From NCBI GenBank assembly GCA_003427395.1, contig BFEA01001203.1, positions 6,759 to 58,922 of the forward strand: a stretch of 52,164 nucleotides of DNA, read 5' to 3'. This DNA is from Chara braunii (lineage: Eukaryota > Streptophyta > Charophyceae > Charales > Characeae). Of the stretch, positions 42,391 to 52,164 are shown one piece after another. The notes under the pieces are model-generated. The model saw only the letters and a program-made list of their open reading frames with translations, had not been told where the DNA came from and did not search any database. A program made the position numbers and the translations under genes. Every line of letters starts with the position of its first letter. Positions within the stretch are counted from its first letter, which is position 1.

Positions 42391-42783
42391 ATGAAAACAC
42401 AAACGTTTGTAGCAAATTTGATAAGCTATTATTATCTGTTCCAGCGGGACATGGTCTTTAATTTTTCAGCCACCAACATCATTGAGTCGACGCGAAACAC
42501 CACCGTCGTCCACACCACTGAAGATCAGCTAGCACTTCAGCAGTGCTCAGGTCCCTACAGCTCTACTAGCGAACAGATACGGATCTATCATCTATGCTAT
42601 TCAATGAACTATAAAAATGCTTTTGTGGCCGGACCTATTTCACGTAATCACTCCACACTCAGATTTACGGCTTTCCTAGAGCAAACATCCATTGGCGGCA
42701 GAGAAAATGTTCCCTGCAGTACGCACCAGAGGTTAAACTATCTTAACCAGTGGCGAGGATCCAAAAATAGGTTAACATACTGA
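42391..42783 (+). CDS. Hypothetical 130-aa ORF, convergent with the kinase gene
   Basis: Opens at ATG 42391 just after a GA tract and ends at TGA 42781-42783, about 160 bp from the kinase stop on the other strand. Composition is ordinary (Thr/Asn/Ser-rich, two Cys pairs) with no recognised motif, signal peptide or membrane segment. The start inside a repeat edge and lack of homology leave it doubtful. It may be chance or part of the kinase 3' UTR on the other strand. Confidence 0.2.
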   Translation: MKTQTFVANLISYYYLFQRDMVFNFSATNIIESTRNTTVVHTTEDQLALQQCSGPYSSTSEQIRIYHLCYSMNYKNAFVAGPISRNHSTLRFTAFLEQTSIGGRENVPCSTHQRLNYLNQWRGSKNRLTY

Positions 42784-42942
42784 CGCCCCTCTCGGTATGA
42801 CCAGGCGTAGATCTTGCGTGAGCTTCCCCTTCTGACATATTCGTTGTGAGGGTTTGAAGGCATAACTGTGATGATGAACTCCCAAACCCATTTATGTCCA
42901 CCGCCACTCGACGGCAGATAGCGCCACGTTCGCCAGGACTAG

Positions 42943-44736
42943 CTATCCACTTTCCTGTTTCCTCGTGCCACTCAGTACTTGAATCCACTCTTCGCAAAGA
43001 CCCGACGGCAACAACCCATGGTTCATTGGGCACCTCACTCTATCTTCCGCCTTGTCCGACGCCGCGGTCTTCTCACCGCCTGCGCCTGAATTATCGAAGA
43101 CGTCTCGAAACATTCCCTTGCACCATGGACGACGACGAACAGCTGAGTGACGTCGAGAGATCCCAACCGCCAGGGCCTCGTCTGCCGCCATCACATCAGA
43201 AAGCCGCCTTAGATTTCCCTTGACACGCACTTCACCCTCCTGCCGCTCCGTCAACAGCGAAACTGTTCCCTCTGTCAATCCAGTTTGCTTGTCGCCGCCG
43301 TTCCGGCATTCCCATCCCACGCCATCCACGGGACCATGCGGTGAGCTTGCTTGCTCGCCCTGACGAATTGAGACCGCTACTAACTCAACGCGATTTGCAG
43401 CATCCAGCGATAGCTCGGAACCAGAGGACGTGGGAAGATCAAATACAAGTCGCGGAGAGGCTTCTTGTTCCGGAGCCTTCAACAAACACGAGGTGCGCGT
43501 CAACCTCTCCCATATCTCACCACCCTGTTTGACGGCATCTTCCATCTCTCTTTCGTTTCCGCCACCCAAGCGTGGCGAGACCAACGATCCCACCGGGATT
43601 AGATCCGCAGTATTCGGTAAACCAGCGGGATGGGAGTTTTTCACCGCCAGGTTTGCACAGCATCTCCCGCGGCGCGCACAATCGACTGCTTCGAGGCCAA
43701 CGTCGGCTACGAAAGGGTGCTGAAGGAGCTTGGAAGCTGACCACCTGCCGGACGGCTCCCGGAGCAAGCACTTGGAGAGAAAGTCTTTGGCCTCGGATGA
43801 CAGATGCGGGGGGAAAGCAGGAACCTCGTCGGTGCACGCGATGCGGAACAGCGCTGACATGGCGTCCTCCACGTCCGTCCAGGGCGCTCTGCCGGTGGCC
43901 ATCTCGATCACCGTGCAGCCCAACGACCAAATGTCGGAAGCCGCTTCCATCGTGCCGCTCTGGCCGGCTACCTCGGGAGCCATCCTTTGAACAGTGCCTG
44001 CGAGGGATACGGAAGGTCTAGGACAATGGCTGACCTCCTCTGGCGATACAGTACAGAGCCTGATGGATGAGCCATGCGATTGGCCATCGATGGAAGCGCC
44101 ACGGTTCCCCCAGACGCAAGCTGAAGCACCGAAGTCCGAGAGCTTGGCAGTTACCCCACCCTCCTCGTCGACCACCACCAAGACGTTCTGACCTTTGACG
44201 TCCCGATGCACTACGCCCTGGGAGTGCGCGTGCTGCAGTCCACGCAGAATCCCTCCGCAGCATCGCCGGATCATAGATTCGTCCAACTTTCCCCCGAAAC
44301 GCTTAGAGAACTCCGCCAGGCTGCCCCCGTTCGCCAGCTCCAGGANCAGGTTGCGCTCCGTTGACCCGTCCTGGCCTACTGTCCAGTCGTCCCCAAGGTA
44401 CTTTACCACGTGAGGAGTGGGACCCAGCCGCCTTAGAATGGTGATCTCGTTCTCTAATGCACGAAGCTCGGCCATCGACGCACGCGCCAAAGGGCTTCCT
44501 GGATCGCCAACGGCCTCTGGATTGATGCCTACGGTCTTCACAGCAAACACCGCGCACGACCGTCTGTCAAGCGCGTGATGCACCCGCCCAAACGACCCTT
44601 GCCCAAGGACGCTGCCACGAACCCAGCAGGATGATCCCCTCTCTTCGCTCCTATCACAGCCTGTCAGGCCGTCGCGTTCGGCGGAACAGCCATTTGCTTC
44701 CACCCTGACGATTGCTCCACGGCCATGCGTAGCCAT
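42943..44736 (-). CDS. MAPKKK-type protein kinase, intronless, 597 aa
   Basis: Start chosen at ATG 44736 (M-A-T-H-G-R-G); the frame is open slightly further up, but only from a GTG. Kinase domain about residues 39-343: Gly-rich loop G-Q-G-S-F-G (45-50), Lys in F-A-V-K (67), helix-C Glu in E-N-E-I-T-I-L (97), H-R-D-V-K-G-Q-N (177-184), D-F-G (201-203), G-T-V-Q-R-M-A-P-E (247-255), D-I-W-S-L-G-C-T-V-I-E-M (268-279), ending R-W-S-A-S-K-L-L-Q-H-P-F-V. The W-S-L-G-C-T-V-I-E-M and G-x-N-V features fit plant MEKK-like MAPKKKs, especially the short intronless stress-type clade (MAPKKK17/18-like in angiosperms). They would phosphorylate MAP2Ks. The activation segment is about 55 residues, longer than usual, Ser/Cys-rich. 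The C-terminal 250 residues are unrecognised and Ser/Arg/Glu-rich, perhaps regulatory. One N at 44346 affects residue 131. No intron or frameshift is seen; clearly the best host gene here. Confidence 0.88.
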   Translation of the reverse strand: MATHGRGAIVRVEANGCSAERDGLTGCDRSEERGSSCWVRGSVLGQGSFGRVHHALDRRSCAVFAVKTVGINPEAVGDPGSPLARASMAELRALENEITILRRLGPTPHVVKYLGDDWTVGQDGSTERNLXLELANGGSLAEFSKRFGGKLDESMIRRCCGGILRGLQHAHSQGVVHRDVKGQNVLVVVDEEGGVTAKLSDFGASACVWGNRGASIDGQSHGSSIRLCTVSPEEVSHCPRPSVSLAGTVQRMAPEVAGQSGTMEAASDIWSLGCTVIEMATGRAPWTDVEDAMSALFRIACTDEVPAFPPHLSSEAKDFLSKCLLREPSGRWSASKLLQHPFVADVGLEAVDCARRGRCCANLAVKNSHPAGLPNTADLIPVGSLVSPRLGGGNEREMEDAVKQGGEIWERLTRTSCLLKAPEQEASPRLVFDLPTSSGSELSLDAANRVELVAVSIRQGEQASSPHGPVDGVGWECRNGGDKQTGLTEGTVSLLTERQEGEVRVKGNLRRLSDVMAADEALAVGISRRHSAVRRRPWCKGMFRDVFDNSGAGGEKTAASDKAEDRVRCPMNHGLLPSGLCEEWIQVLSGTRKQESG

Positions 44737-44778
44737 GATAATGGTGCACGCTTGAGCGCAAGGCAGAGTTATGTTACG

Positions 44779-44782
<4 letters not shown>

Positions 44783-44852
<70 letters not shown>
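44783..44852. repeat. (GA)n tract upstream of the kinase start
   Basis: About 35 GA units. On the kinase strand it is a (CT)n run starting about 45 bp before the ATG, so it lies in the 5' UTR or core promoter. CT-rich leaders are common in plant promoters. No TATA box is evident close by. Confidence 0.8.
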
Positions 44853-44978
44853 AGTTCGTCTGTCTTCAGTCTTCAGATGCAGCTGATCGTGGCTCCAACC
44901 GAAGGACGGAGCCTGATTTAATCAGAAAAAGTCGAAGTACGTTGGCTGCAAGAAGCCACAACGGCGATGTTTCTGAAC

Positions 44979-45728
44979 TTAAACTTTCCAGGGCGGGAAA
45001 GTGAAACGATATTCTCGACCAGCTGATGAGGACTGTTCTGCACGTTGCTGACGCGCGGTGGGAACGACGGGCAGTGACGACATGCTTGACGAGGGCGGAG
45101 GGTCGTCAACGGCGTTGTGATGAGAGAAGAGCATGATTGTTCTCCACGACAGATGCCACCCGCAGTGTGGCGTGGTTACGCTCCACAGAACATATCTACA
45201 AGTGGGAAAGTTCTGCGGCTGAAAGATAACATAATGGCACCGTTGCGCAAGCAGGAAGAGAGAACAACTGCATTGAAAGGAGGCAATTCGTGAGCAACTC
45301 AACGAAGAAGGACGTGAGCTACCGTAATCGTACTTCAACAACGCAAGCTTAAAAGGAACAGCGATCATACGAACGTGCGGGAATGGACTTGCGCACACCG
45401 GACTGACTGTCGTTATCAGCCGTGGGGGACCGACTTTTCTAATGTTGAACCTTTGGGGCTTCTTCTTCCCTCCAACATGCAATAACTGACTGACGCTAAG
45501 GAGAGGTCTGCAGACGAGACTCGATGAAACGCTACGCAGCAGCTGACTCCTACGGACGTCCGAGGTACAAGAGGCAATGAGCGCCATCTCGCCCGAATCC
45601 TCGACACACCGTCCACTGCTTCGCCATGCCCGCCTCCGAGACATCTCTATGTCCTCCACGGTATCGAATCGTACCAGCGGCGATACGGAGGGCGGGCAGC
45701 TAAACACAGCGCGCATGCGAAAGAACAT
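44979..45728 (-). CDS. Hypothetical 249-aa ORF upstream of the kinase
   Basis: ATG at 45728, stop at 44979, same strand as the kinase and ending about 240 bp before its start. The sequence is Ser/Arg/Cys/Pro-rich with no recognised motif. Composition looks more like a chance frame in promoter DNA than a folded protein. I list it because 750 bp without a stop is long. It could also be a 5' exon of the kinase gene, but I see no reason to prefer that. Confidence 0.2.
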   Translation of the reverse strand: MFFRMRAVFSCPPSVSPLVRFDTVEDIEMSRRRAWRSSGRCVEDSGEMALIASCTSDVRRSQLLRSVSSSLVCRPLLSVSQLLHVGGKKKPQRFNIRKVGPPRLITTVSPVCASPFPHVRMIAVPFKLALLKYDYGSSRPSSLSCSRIASFQCSCSLFLLAQRCHYVIFQPQNFPTCRYVLWSVTTPHCGWHLSWRTIMLFSHHNAVDDPPPSSSMSSLPVVPTARQQRAEQSSSAGREYRFTFPPWKV

Positions 45729-46622
45729 CTTTACGCTCTAAGACCTTTGATCTGTCGCGTCTAGCGATGTTAGATTATCCCGTGTATCGCCGAGTATCGC
45801 CCGTTTCCGATTTCGAAATCGAGCCGAGGCCCGTGGAATTGTCTACTCAGCGAAGACGCCCAACGTCCCGCTCGCGCTGCCGCGCTCCTTCCAACTTTCG
45901 CTGTTGCTGTTGCTGTTGCGTTACGGGTGCTGCTAATCACCTCAGTGCCCCACTGCTCAATTGCCCTGTGAAGGTCACAGCTTATGTACGACCAACGAAA
46001 ATGGCGGGGTCGAGGCGAGCGCGGAGGTGATGTGGTGAAAAACTCGCCTCCCGAAGCCGGCTGGCCAGGGACCCAGCGAGGGCGAACTCTACTTCGCGGG
46101 AGGAAAAGGGAACCGTGTGATCGAGATGGCACCCTTGGCTCTTAGACTGGAAAAATAAAAATTAAAAAACATGGCCCTCCGCTTCTTTGGTGGTTCCATC
46201 ATTGGGCCTCGCTCCACTACTCACCAAATTTGCAAAATGAGAACGAATCTTTCGCTAGAGAACGAATCTGTGTTTGGCCCCCTCCTTTTTCTTTTTGAAA
46301 TTTCCTCTCCTCCTCTTTCTGCCTTCTCGTCCCACTTCGGCAATGAGAAGTCCCTGAGGAGTTGCTCAACCAGCGGCTCCAACTCGAGCCTGGCCTGTTT
46401 GGGCCTTGCTCCACTACTCTATACGTGGGGGCGGAAAAAATTTGGCCATGTACTGTCCCCTGGCCGGTGTCCCCCACTGGGGGTTCCCTAAAGGCAATAA
46501 AGGCCACCCTGGGCTGAAAAGGCCACCCGGTGTCAGATTAGACACAAGATTGAATTTACCCGGGCTGGTTAGTCCAATGATTATTCCTCAAGAGTCAAGG
46601 CCATCAAAAAATGTTCTACCAG

Positions 46623-46673
46623 AAGATTCAGTTCCGTCTCATGTTACACCTTTTTTTGATGGAACTGAATCTT
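46623..46673. repeat. 13-bp inverted repeat (hairpin)
   Basis: AAGATTCAGTTCC (46623-46635) and GGAACTGAATCTT (46661-46673) are perfect reverse complements with a 25-nt loop. Purpose unknown. Confidence 0.85.
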
Positions 46674-47652
46674 CCCCGTCGCCTCTGAAAAAGGTCATAC
46701 GTTCACGTAGCTGTGGCTTTGGCCAGCCTTTGGCTCAGCTCTACTTTTCTTCTTTTTCTTCAACTAATCTAGACTTGACTAGCGTCAGATTCATGTCCGT
46801 CGGGTGAGATACATTTAGGAAAGTGGCACCTATGTGTACTTCCAGTTGGCCACGACTGCAGTAGCCGAGTTGTGATCAAACCACCTGGCCGGAACACGTC
46901 GACGATTGGCCCACCGAAAGAAAGAAAGCCACCTGTGCTCGATACGTCTGCTGGAGCCGGCAGGATCAGATGCGATTGGACCCGGTTACCAGCATTTCTC
47001 GGAGGAAGGACGAGCATAGTCGTGAGGCTGCCAGGGAACTGTGCCTTCTTAAGTTCGTGGGGGCCACTCTCCACAACATGGACCTCAGTGTTGTCCGATC
47101 TAGAATGCGAAGGACAAAGCTCCCTCTGGCTCCATTCCGCCTTTTTCACGCATGAACTGGTTTCTTCGTATTAGCCGGAGCTTGGGCCCTTCAAGTTGGT
47201 AGTATTTTCTTTCTACTTTTGAAAGCCCTTCTGCAAGGCCTCTATCCCAGTGTGTGGTAAGAGAACCACCGGAATTGACGCATTGCCTGTCCGGCTGCTT
47301 CATCTATTGGTGGGGAGCGGCACCTGCTGGAAACCGGGTCCAGCGTCCCTTGGATAAAACATCTGAACCCTTCCTAGTTCTAGAGCTCCTACTTCCTATT
47401 GACCCAGTCCCTACCTTGATAAGGTCCTCTTTCCATGCCACTTGAAAATACTTGAAGTGCACACTAAATGAGAAATTGTGATTAATTTACACTTACTTGA
47501 TTTATGGCTCCATGTACACTTGATGAAACTCTTGAACAGGCTGCAGTTGAAATGGAACTCCAGGGCTTGACCAATCCTGGACCAGGATCGCCTGCTGGAA
47601 AAGAAGTGAAGGAAAAAAAAGCCCCACTTGGCATGCTGACGTTATCCGCTGG

Positions 47653-47750
47653 CACTTGAACTCAAGGTACCTCCGGGAGGTGACTTGAATTCAAGGGCCA
47701 TTTCGACTGTGTTGCCCTTGAGTTCCAAGGGCGCACCCTCGAACTCAAGG
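47653..47750. repeat. Cluster of TTGAA(T/C)TCAAGG palindromic words
   Basis: CACTTGAACTCAAGG (47653), GACTTGAATTCAAGGG (47682, with a perfect 12-bp palindrome CTTGAATTCAAG), CCCTTGAGTTCCAAGGG (47715) and CTCGAACTCAAGGGG (47738) are mutually inverted copies within 100 bp. Confidence 0.8.
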
Positions 47751-47883
47751 GGTGTGGAACGAGGCCCTAATTGCAAACTATTATTGCAAACTATGTCCTC
47801 CTATAATTCAGTCCAAGGACAATTCCAGGTATCCGCAGCCCCCCTTGTTGCCTACATTCCTGATATGGCAGTCATCCCCTCCC

Positions 47884-50272
47884 TGTGACGAACCATTTTC
47901 TGTAATCGCGCCACTTTCTGCGCGAAGCTGCCTACGGGAAATGGATGGGTTGGATGGGTGAACCGTGAACAGAGGGGTCGAGCGGGCGAGTTGCATGGAT
48001 GCCCTCGTTTCTTTTCGTTTTCTGTAGAAATCTGTCGGGACAGTGCCGGGAAAGTCCCTGCGCCAACAATTGGGTAACTGCGCCTTAGTGAGCGCGATGG
48101 ACAACGGTTGCCATGGCTTCTTTCTTGTTCAGCTGTGAGCACTAGGGAATTTTGGCACGATCCTCGCACGGGAAGATCGTTTTTTTATTTTTTTTTTATT
48201 TTTTTATTTTCAACTGATGTCGAGCCCCCACGGGCTCGCAGAATTCTTTTTTGGGGCTCTTAGGAATTTCCTTTTTGCAATTAGGATTTAGGCTAGGAAT
48301 TTAGGTACTCCTAATGTTGTTGTGCCATGCTTGCGCGCATCTTGCGGCGCTGGGAACTGGGCTCTGACTGGATCGCGCCCTTAATCTCGTGCAACTATCG
48401 CTTTTGGCGGGCGCGATTGCAACTGTATCTTCCTTCTTTCTTGATTTCCTCGTGTTTGTCTGCCTTCTTCTTCTTTGTCTTGCGTGCTTAATACTCCATT
48501 CTAATTGGCCTGAGTGCCTGCGTTACCGGATCGATGCGTGGAGTGCGGCTACGACCCCCACGCCCCGGCCTGGCCATGTAGATGTAGGCACTTCCTCTCT
48601 CCTCCTTCTGACCACTTGGGCTTAATCCCGTATCCTTCACGCGAGCATGCATGCTATAAATTTCGCAAGAGTGATTAGTTTGCTCTCTATGAACCTTGGG
48701 GTTAGCGTGATCAGTGAGGGTCGGCTAACGAATCAGCTGGAAGAGGTGAGTCGATGAAAGAGTTAGGCGATCCGACGAGCTGGTGTCGGGTATGCGGGGT
48801 TGATGTGCGGGCCGCGACGGACCGTGGCACACAGGCGAACCTGGCTTGCATGCTCGAACCAAGAGGGGTGACAACTCTGTGTTGATGCGAGGCGATGGAC
48901 TGCCCCCATCAGGGAGTGTAGCGAGAGAAAAAGAGAGAGCAACTGTGTGTGGGATGAGGTCTCTTCTCCCCTTTATCTGTATAATTTTGGTTTCCATTTT
49001 GGTCGATCTTGTTGCAGCCTTTTTTGGACTTTCCGTGTAAATCGTCTCGGATTTTCCTCATCGTTTTTGCATCGTGCGTATGCATGGAATGGATGTGAAC
49101 TCCTTCCCTTTAGTGCTCTTTTTGGATTGCCAATCTTGTTTTGCGATGCCTGTTTAGTACACATTTTGTCACCTTCTATTATCCATCTGCATGAGCAATA
49201 CTCTCATATCTGATTGGAAGCTCTCGCTACTGATGTTTGAGTCTAATCGTTAGACTTCGATCGTCACGAGATCACCAAGAATGTTGTGAGGAGTTGATTG
49301 TCCTTTTCCCCTTTCTCTCCTTTTAGTCACATGAATGACATGGGTATGAATGTAATGTCTTGATCCCACCCCATATAGCATGAGTAGGATAGTTGCATGC
49401 AGGACGAACGCAATCGGTACACCGAACCAAGGAGTGATCTGCTTTCGCTCATGTGCACGCTCACGTACGACTGCGATCGTGAGAAAACCGAGTCGCAGCG
49501 TACGCGCGCGTCTGCACAAGCCGATCCCGACCCTGACTCATTACGAGGATGCGGGAGATCGAGTTCACTAATCGGACATGGCCGTAAGAACCCCCTCTCG
49601 GATCATCAATCGTAAGAGCCTAAGGGACCCGGAGTATCACGAATACTAGGAGGGTGAACAGCTCAGACGGCGGGGAAACTCGAGAAAATCGGAATTCCCC
49701 TGTCTGAGGGAACACGATCGACTATGCGCACGGGACTTCCACTGAGCCATAACTTACGATCCCTGGGGCCCGGACTACTCGGATATCGACAATACTCAAT
49801 ATAACATATCTCCGGGCTTCGTCGTTATTGCTACCAGTTGTCCTCCCTTCCATCTCATCCTCCCATACCACCAGCTCACAGTGGTGCCGTGAAACTCCAT
49901 AGCTCGCTATTGGCCCCTCACCTCGTGCGCAAAGGTGCCAGCAACACCAGGCGTATCGAGCAGCGAAAATTACCCGGCAACCGAAACCGGGAGCGAGTGG
50001 CACCAACATCTGATCGAGCTGCACAGTAGCTACTGCGACCCACTGGTTCACCAGATGAGGAACCAACCACCGTGACGCAACTGGCAGAGAAGATAATCCT
50101 AGAAACGGTCTTCGCGTACCATCTTACACCACTACCCTTAAACTTGCCACTGGAGGTCTCAGTTTTGACCTGGGACTCCACCCCCACTTTCCTAAAATCC
50201 TTGGCACACCCCCTTTTCGCACTTCCAGGCCCCTATCTCACTCTGATCAGAAAGTCGCGTTGGGCGTGAGGT
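47884..50272 (+). repeat. Solo LTR of the element 1 family
   Basis: Begins TGTGACGAACCATTTTCTGT and ends TTGGGCGTGAGGT, about 2389 bp, with no adjoining PBS (the next bases are TGGGGCGTCACA, not TGGTATC) and no internal genes. Homologous to 3495-5949 on the opposite strand. Probably left by recombination between the two LTRs of a full element. Its 3' 486 bp plus flank is repeated directly downstream. Confidence 0.8.
48655..48661 (+). promoter_or_regulatory. TATA box of solo LTR
   Basis: TATAAAT in the context GCATGCATGCTATAAATTTC, about 770 bp into the LTR, matching 5157-5163 in element 1. Could still start transcripts reading toward 50 kb. Confidence 0.5.
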
Positions 50273-50980
50273 TGGGGCGTCACATCCTAGTCCGGCTACG
50301 GTTTACCACCTTCCCCCGAATATAACGCACCCTGATAATAAATGTATACAACCTATTTCAACCAAAATAAGTGTGCATTGAACCGACAATACTCAATATT
50401 ACATATCTCCGGGCTTCGTCATTATCTTTACCAACTTTCCTCCCTTCCATCTACTCCTCCCAAACCACCAGCTCATTGTGGTGTCATGGAACTCCATAGC
50501 CCGCTATTGGCCCCGCATGTCGTGCGAAAGGTGCCAGCAACACCGGGCGTATCGAGCATCAAAATTTACATGGCGAACCCAAACCGGGATTGAGCGACGC
50601 CAACAACTGATCGAACCGCGCGGTAGCTACCGCGACCCACTAGTTCACCAGATGATGAACCAACCACCGCGACGCAACTGGCAGAGAAGAAAATCCCAGA
50701 AACGGTCTTCACATACCATCGTACACCACTACCCCTGAACTTGCCACAGGAGATCGCAGTTCCGACCTAGGACTCCACCCCCACTTTCCTAAAATCCTTG
50801 GCACACCCCCTTTTCACACTTCCAGGCCCCTATCTCACTACGATCAGGAAGTCGTGTTGGGCGTGAGGTCGGGGCGTCACATCCCAGTCCGGCTTCGGTG
50901 TACCACCTTCCCCCAAATATAACGCACCTTGATAATAAATGTATACAAACTATTTCAACCAAAATGAGCGTGCATTGAAA
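49787..50980. repeat. 597-bp tandem duplication of LTR end plus flank
   Basis: CGACAATACTCAATAT occurs at 49787 and 50384. The two LTR 3' ends (GGCGTGAGGT at 50272 and 50869) are exactly 597 bp apart. Each unit holds the last ~486 bp of the LTR, then CGTCACATCC and about 100 bp of flank including AATATAACGCACC and AATAAATGTATACAA. The units are about 90% alike, so the duplication is not very recent. Confidence 0.85.
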
Positions 50981-51660
50981 TCAGGAAAGACCATAGGCCA
51001 GTTCGCTTGGTACACCCCCTAACTGTTGAAACACAGACCACAGTTCAAACTCAACTAGAAGCAGATGAGAGAAATACTACGATTCTAAATAACCTAGGGC
51101 CGGTTGTTGGATGAAAATATCTCAAGGTTGCCGCCCTTTCTTTCTTTTTCCTTTTTCAAAGAAGAAAAGAAAATGAACGTAGGAAAAATTGCGTTAAGCC
51201 CCTCAAAGTTGAGATATATGCCAGAATGCCCCTAAAAGATGTGGGTAGAGCACAATACCCTTCTAATTATTAAAAGTCCTTGCAAAATACCCTTCGCGTG
51301 GTTTAACCGACCGTCTTTGTGATATAACCCTATGTATCACCCACGGTTATGACTGCGGGCCATTTCACCACATGCGGTCATGGGCATGCCCACGGGGGGC
51401 AGACGTGGGGGCCAACCTCGATCAAAACACCCCGTGATTTTAGGCTAGGCTAGGCTAGGCTACCAGCCGGGCCGCCCGGGTAACCCTATTTTCCCACGCG
51501 GTCCGGCCGTGCAAGGACCACAGAAGGTCCAAGCCAAAAAAAAAAAAAAAAAAAAACCTCCAAGAAATCTGAAAACAAACTACGTTATGCAGAATAAACT
51601 AAAGAACTTTTGCCTCAAGGTCACATCAAAATTCTTTACCAAATTTAAAATAGAATTTAA
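50919..51660. repeat. Dispersed repeat R1, copy 2
   Basis: Matches 5950-6790 in the same orientation. Lacks the internal ~55-bp doubling found in copy 1. Includes a short (GGCTA)n run at about 51442-51464 where copy 1 has a single GGCTAGGCTA. Both copies directly follow LTR-derived sequence of the element 1 family, but of opposite LTR orientation. Confidence 0.75.
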
Positions 51661-51664
51661 AATT

Positions 51665-52164
51665 AAAATATATATATATATATATGTCCGAACGTTCGGG
51701 GGTCACCGGGCTGGCCCCCGAATGTTCGGGCATTCGGGGTCCCGTTCGGGGGCCGAACACCTCCAAGTTTGGCCCCCCACAAAAACATTCGGGGCCTAAA
51801 CATAAGTTTTTTTTTCTGAAATTGTTTTTGTAAGCTCTCTATAATGTAACCTACATGCCTGTAAATTTTCAATCCATTCTGCTAAGTCAACCAAACTTTA
51901 AAAATCGTCAAAGATGGGGGTGTCAAAGCATGCTCGCCCACTCACTATTTTGTTTTCTTTTTAGTTCTAACTTTTTGTTTTCACTTTATTTCAGGGCCTA
52001 AAAATTTTATTTTTTTTTTGAAAATATTTTAATGAGTTATTGATTATTTAAAATACATATCTGTAAATTTTCAGGGCATTTGTCAATGCCAAAAAATAAT
52101 TAAAAATCCGCAAAGATGGCGGTGTCGAAAAGGTGCTGGCACACTCACTCATTTTAATTCTCTT
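51665..52164. repeat. Dispersed repeat R2, copy 2 (runs off window)
   Basis: (TA)n at 51668-51686, then CCGAACGTTCGG palindrome, GGGTCCCGTTCGGGGGCCGA, CATAAGTTTTTTTTT, and two CAAAGATGG-GGTGTC modules (51910 and 52113). The modules appear rearranged at 11560-12320. Follows R1 directly here, whereas in the first locus R1 and R2 are 5 kb apart. Confidence 0.65.

Larger units (their letters stand above)
45740..47883. other. Unassigned sequence, weak frames and inverted repeats
   Basis: Several overlapping open frames of 60-135 codons exist on both strands (for example 46406-46807 plus, 46769-47149 and 47100-47303 minus). The minus pair contains H-V-V-E-S-G-P-H-E-L-K-K and V-E-R-K-Y-Y-Q-L-E-G and might be remnants of one gene. 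No family is recognised. A (CTGTTG)-type run lies at 45900-45918, a hairpin at 46623-46673 and a palindrome cluster at 47653-47750. Confidence 0.35.

Overview
This is a eukaryotic, repeat-dominated window. Evidence for a nuclear genome: a Ty3/gypsy retrotransposon primed by initiator tRNA-Met, a Helitron, a MITE, a poly(A)-tailed U6 snRNA copy, very dense microsatellites, two scaffold gaps (17526-18458 and 36053-36372), and one intronless protein kinase of the plant MAPKKK type. The plant-type kinase and the retrotransposon style suggest the green lineage (streptophyte). A charophyte alga with a bloated, SSR-rich genome would fit, but the sequence alone does not settle the species. Most open frames are repeat noise. 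Only the kinase at 42943-44736 (minus) looks like an intact host gene.

Layout. 1-305: GC-rich palindromic repeats that truncate a minus-strand Ty3/gypsy relic (305-5949: RT fragment, protease, gag, primer-binding site, 2.45-kb LTR with TATA box). 5950-6790: dispersed repeat R1. 6968-11570: microsatellite, minisatellite and a decayed minus-strand gene with a ParB-like segment, split by a ~0.5-kb MITE. 11560-12320: dispersed repeat R2. 12330-14300: GC-rich satellite with a ~438-bp higher-order period and further imperfect repeats. 14340-17525: a microsatellite mosaic carrying recurring hairpins, then a gap. 18459-19650: simple repeats and a 97-bp tandem duplication. 19650-23960: plus-strand Helitron Rep/helicase relic. 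24030-25706: Helitron-adjacent sequence with one unrecognised frame.

25707-39358: a 13.65-kb Ty3/gypsy element with ~2.66-kb LTRs. It runs LTR, PBS, gag, protease, RT-RNase H, a PHD-like finger, integrase, then three extra 3' frames, then LTR. The first two extra frames are chained to their upstream frame by ATGA stop/start overlaps. The last extra frame ends in a RING-like cysteine cluster. Each LTR also carries a ~180-codon frame. This extended element is the most interesting system in the window. All its conventional genes carry stops or frameshifts, so this copy is dead and could move only by help in trans.

39359-42390: microsatellites, a U6 retropseudogene, duplicated blocks. 42391-45728: kinase gene and flanks. 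45740-47883: unassigned sequence with inverted repeats. 47884-50272: a solo LTR of the first element's family, with its 3' part tandemly duplicated (597-bp period). 50919-52164: second copies of R1 and R2.

Functionally the window is a graveyard of nested mobile elements around one signalling gene. The Ty3 element's gag, protease, RT/RNase H and integrase would together copy and insert it. The PHD-like, RING-like and 3' frames are candidate accessory functions such as targeting or host interaction; that is inference.
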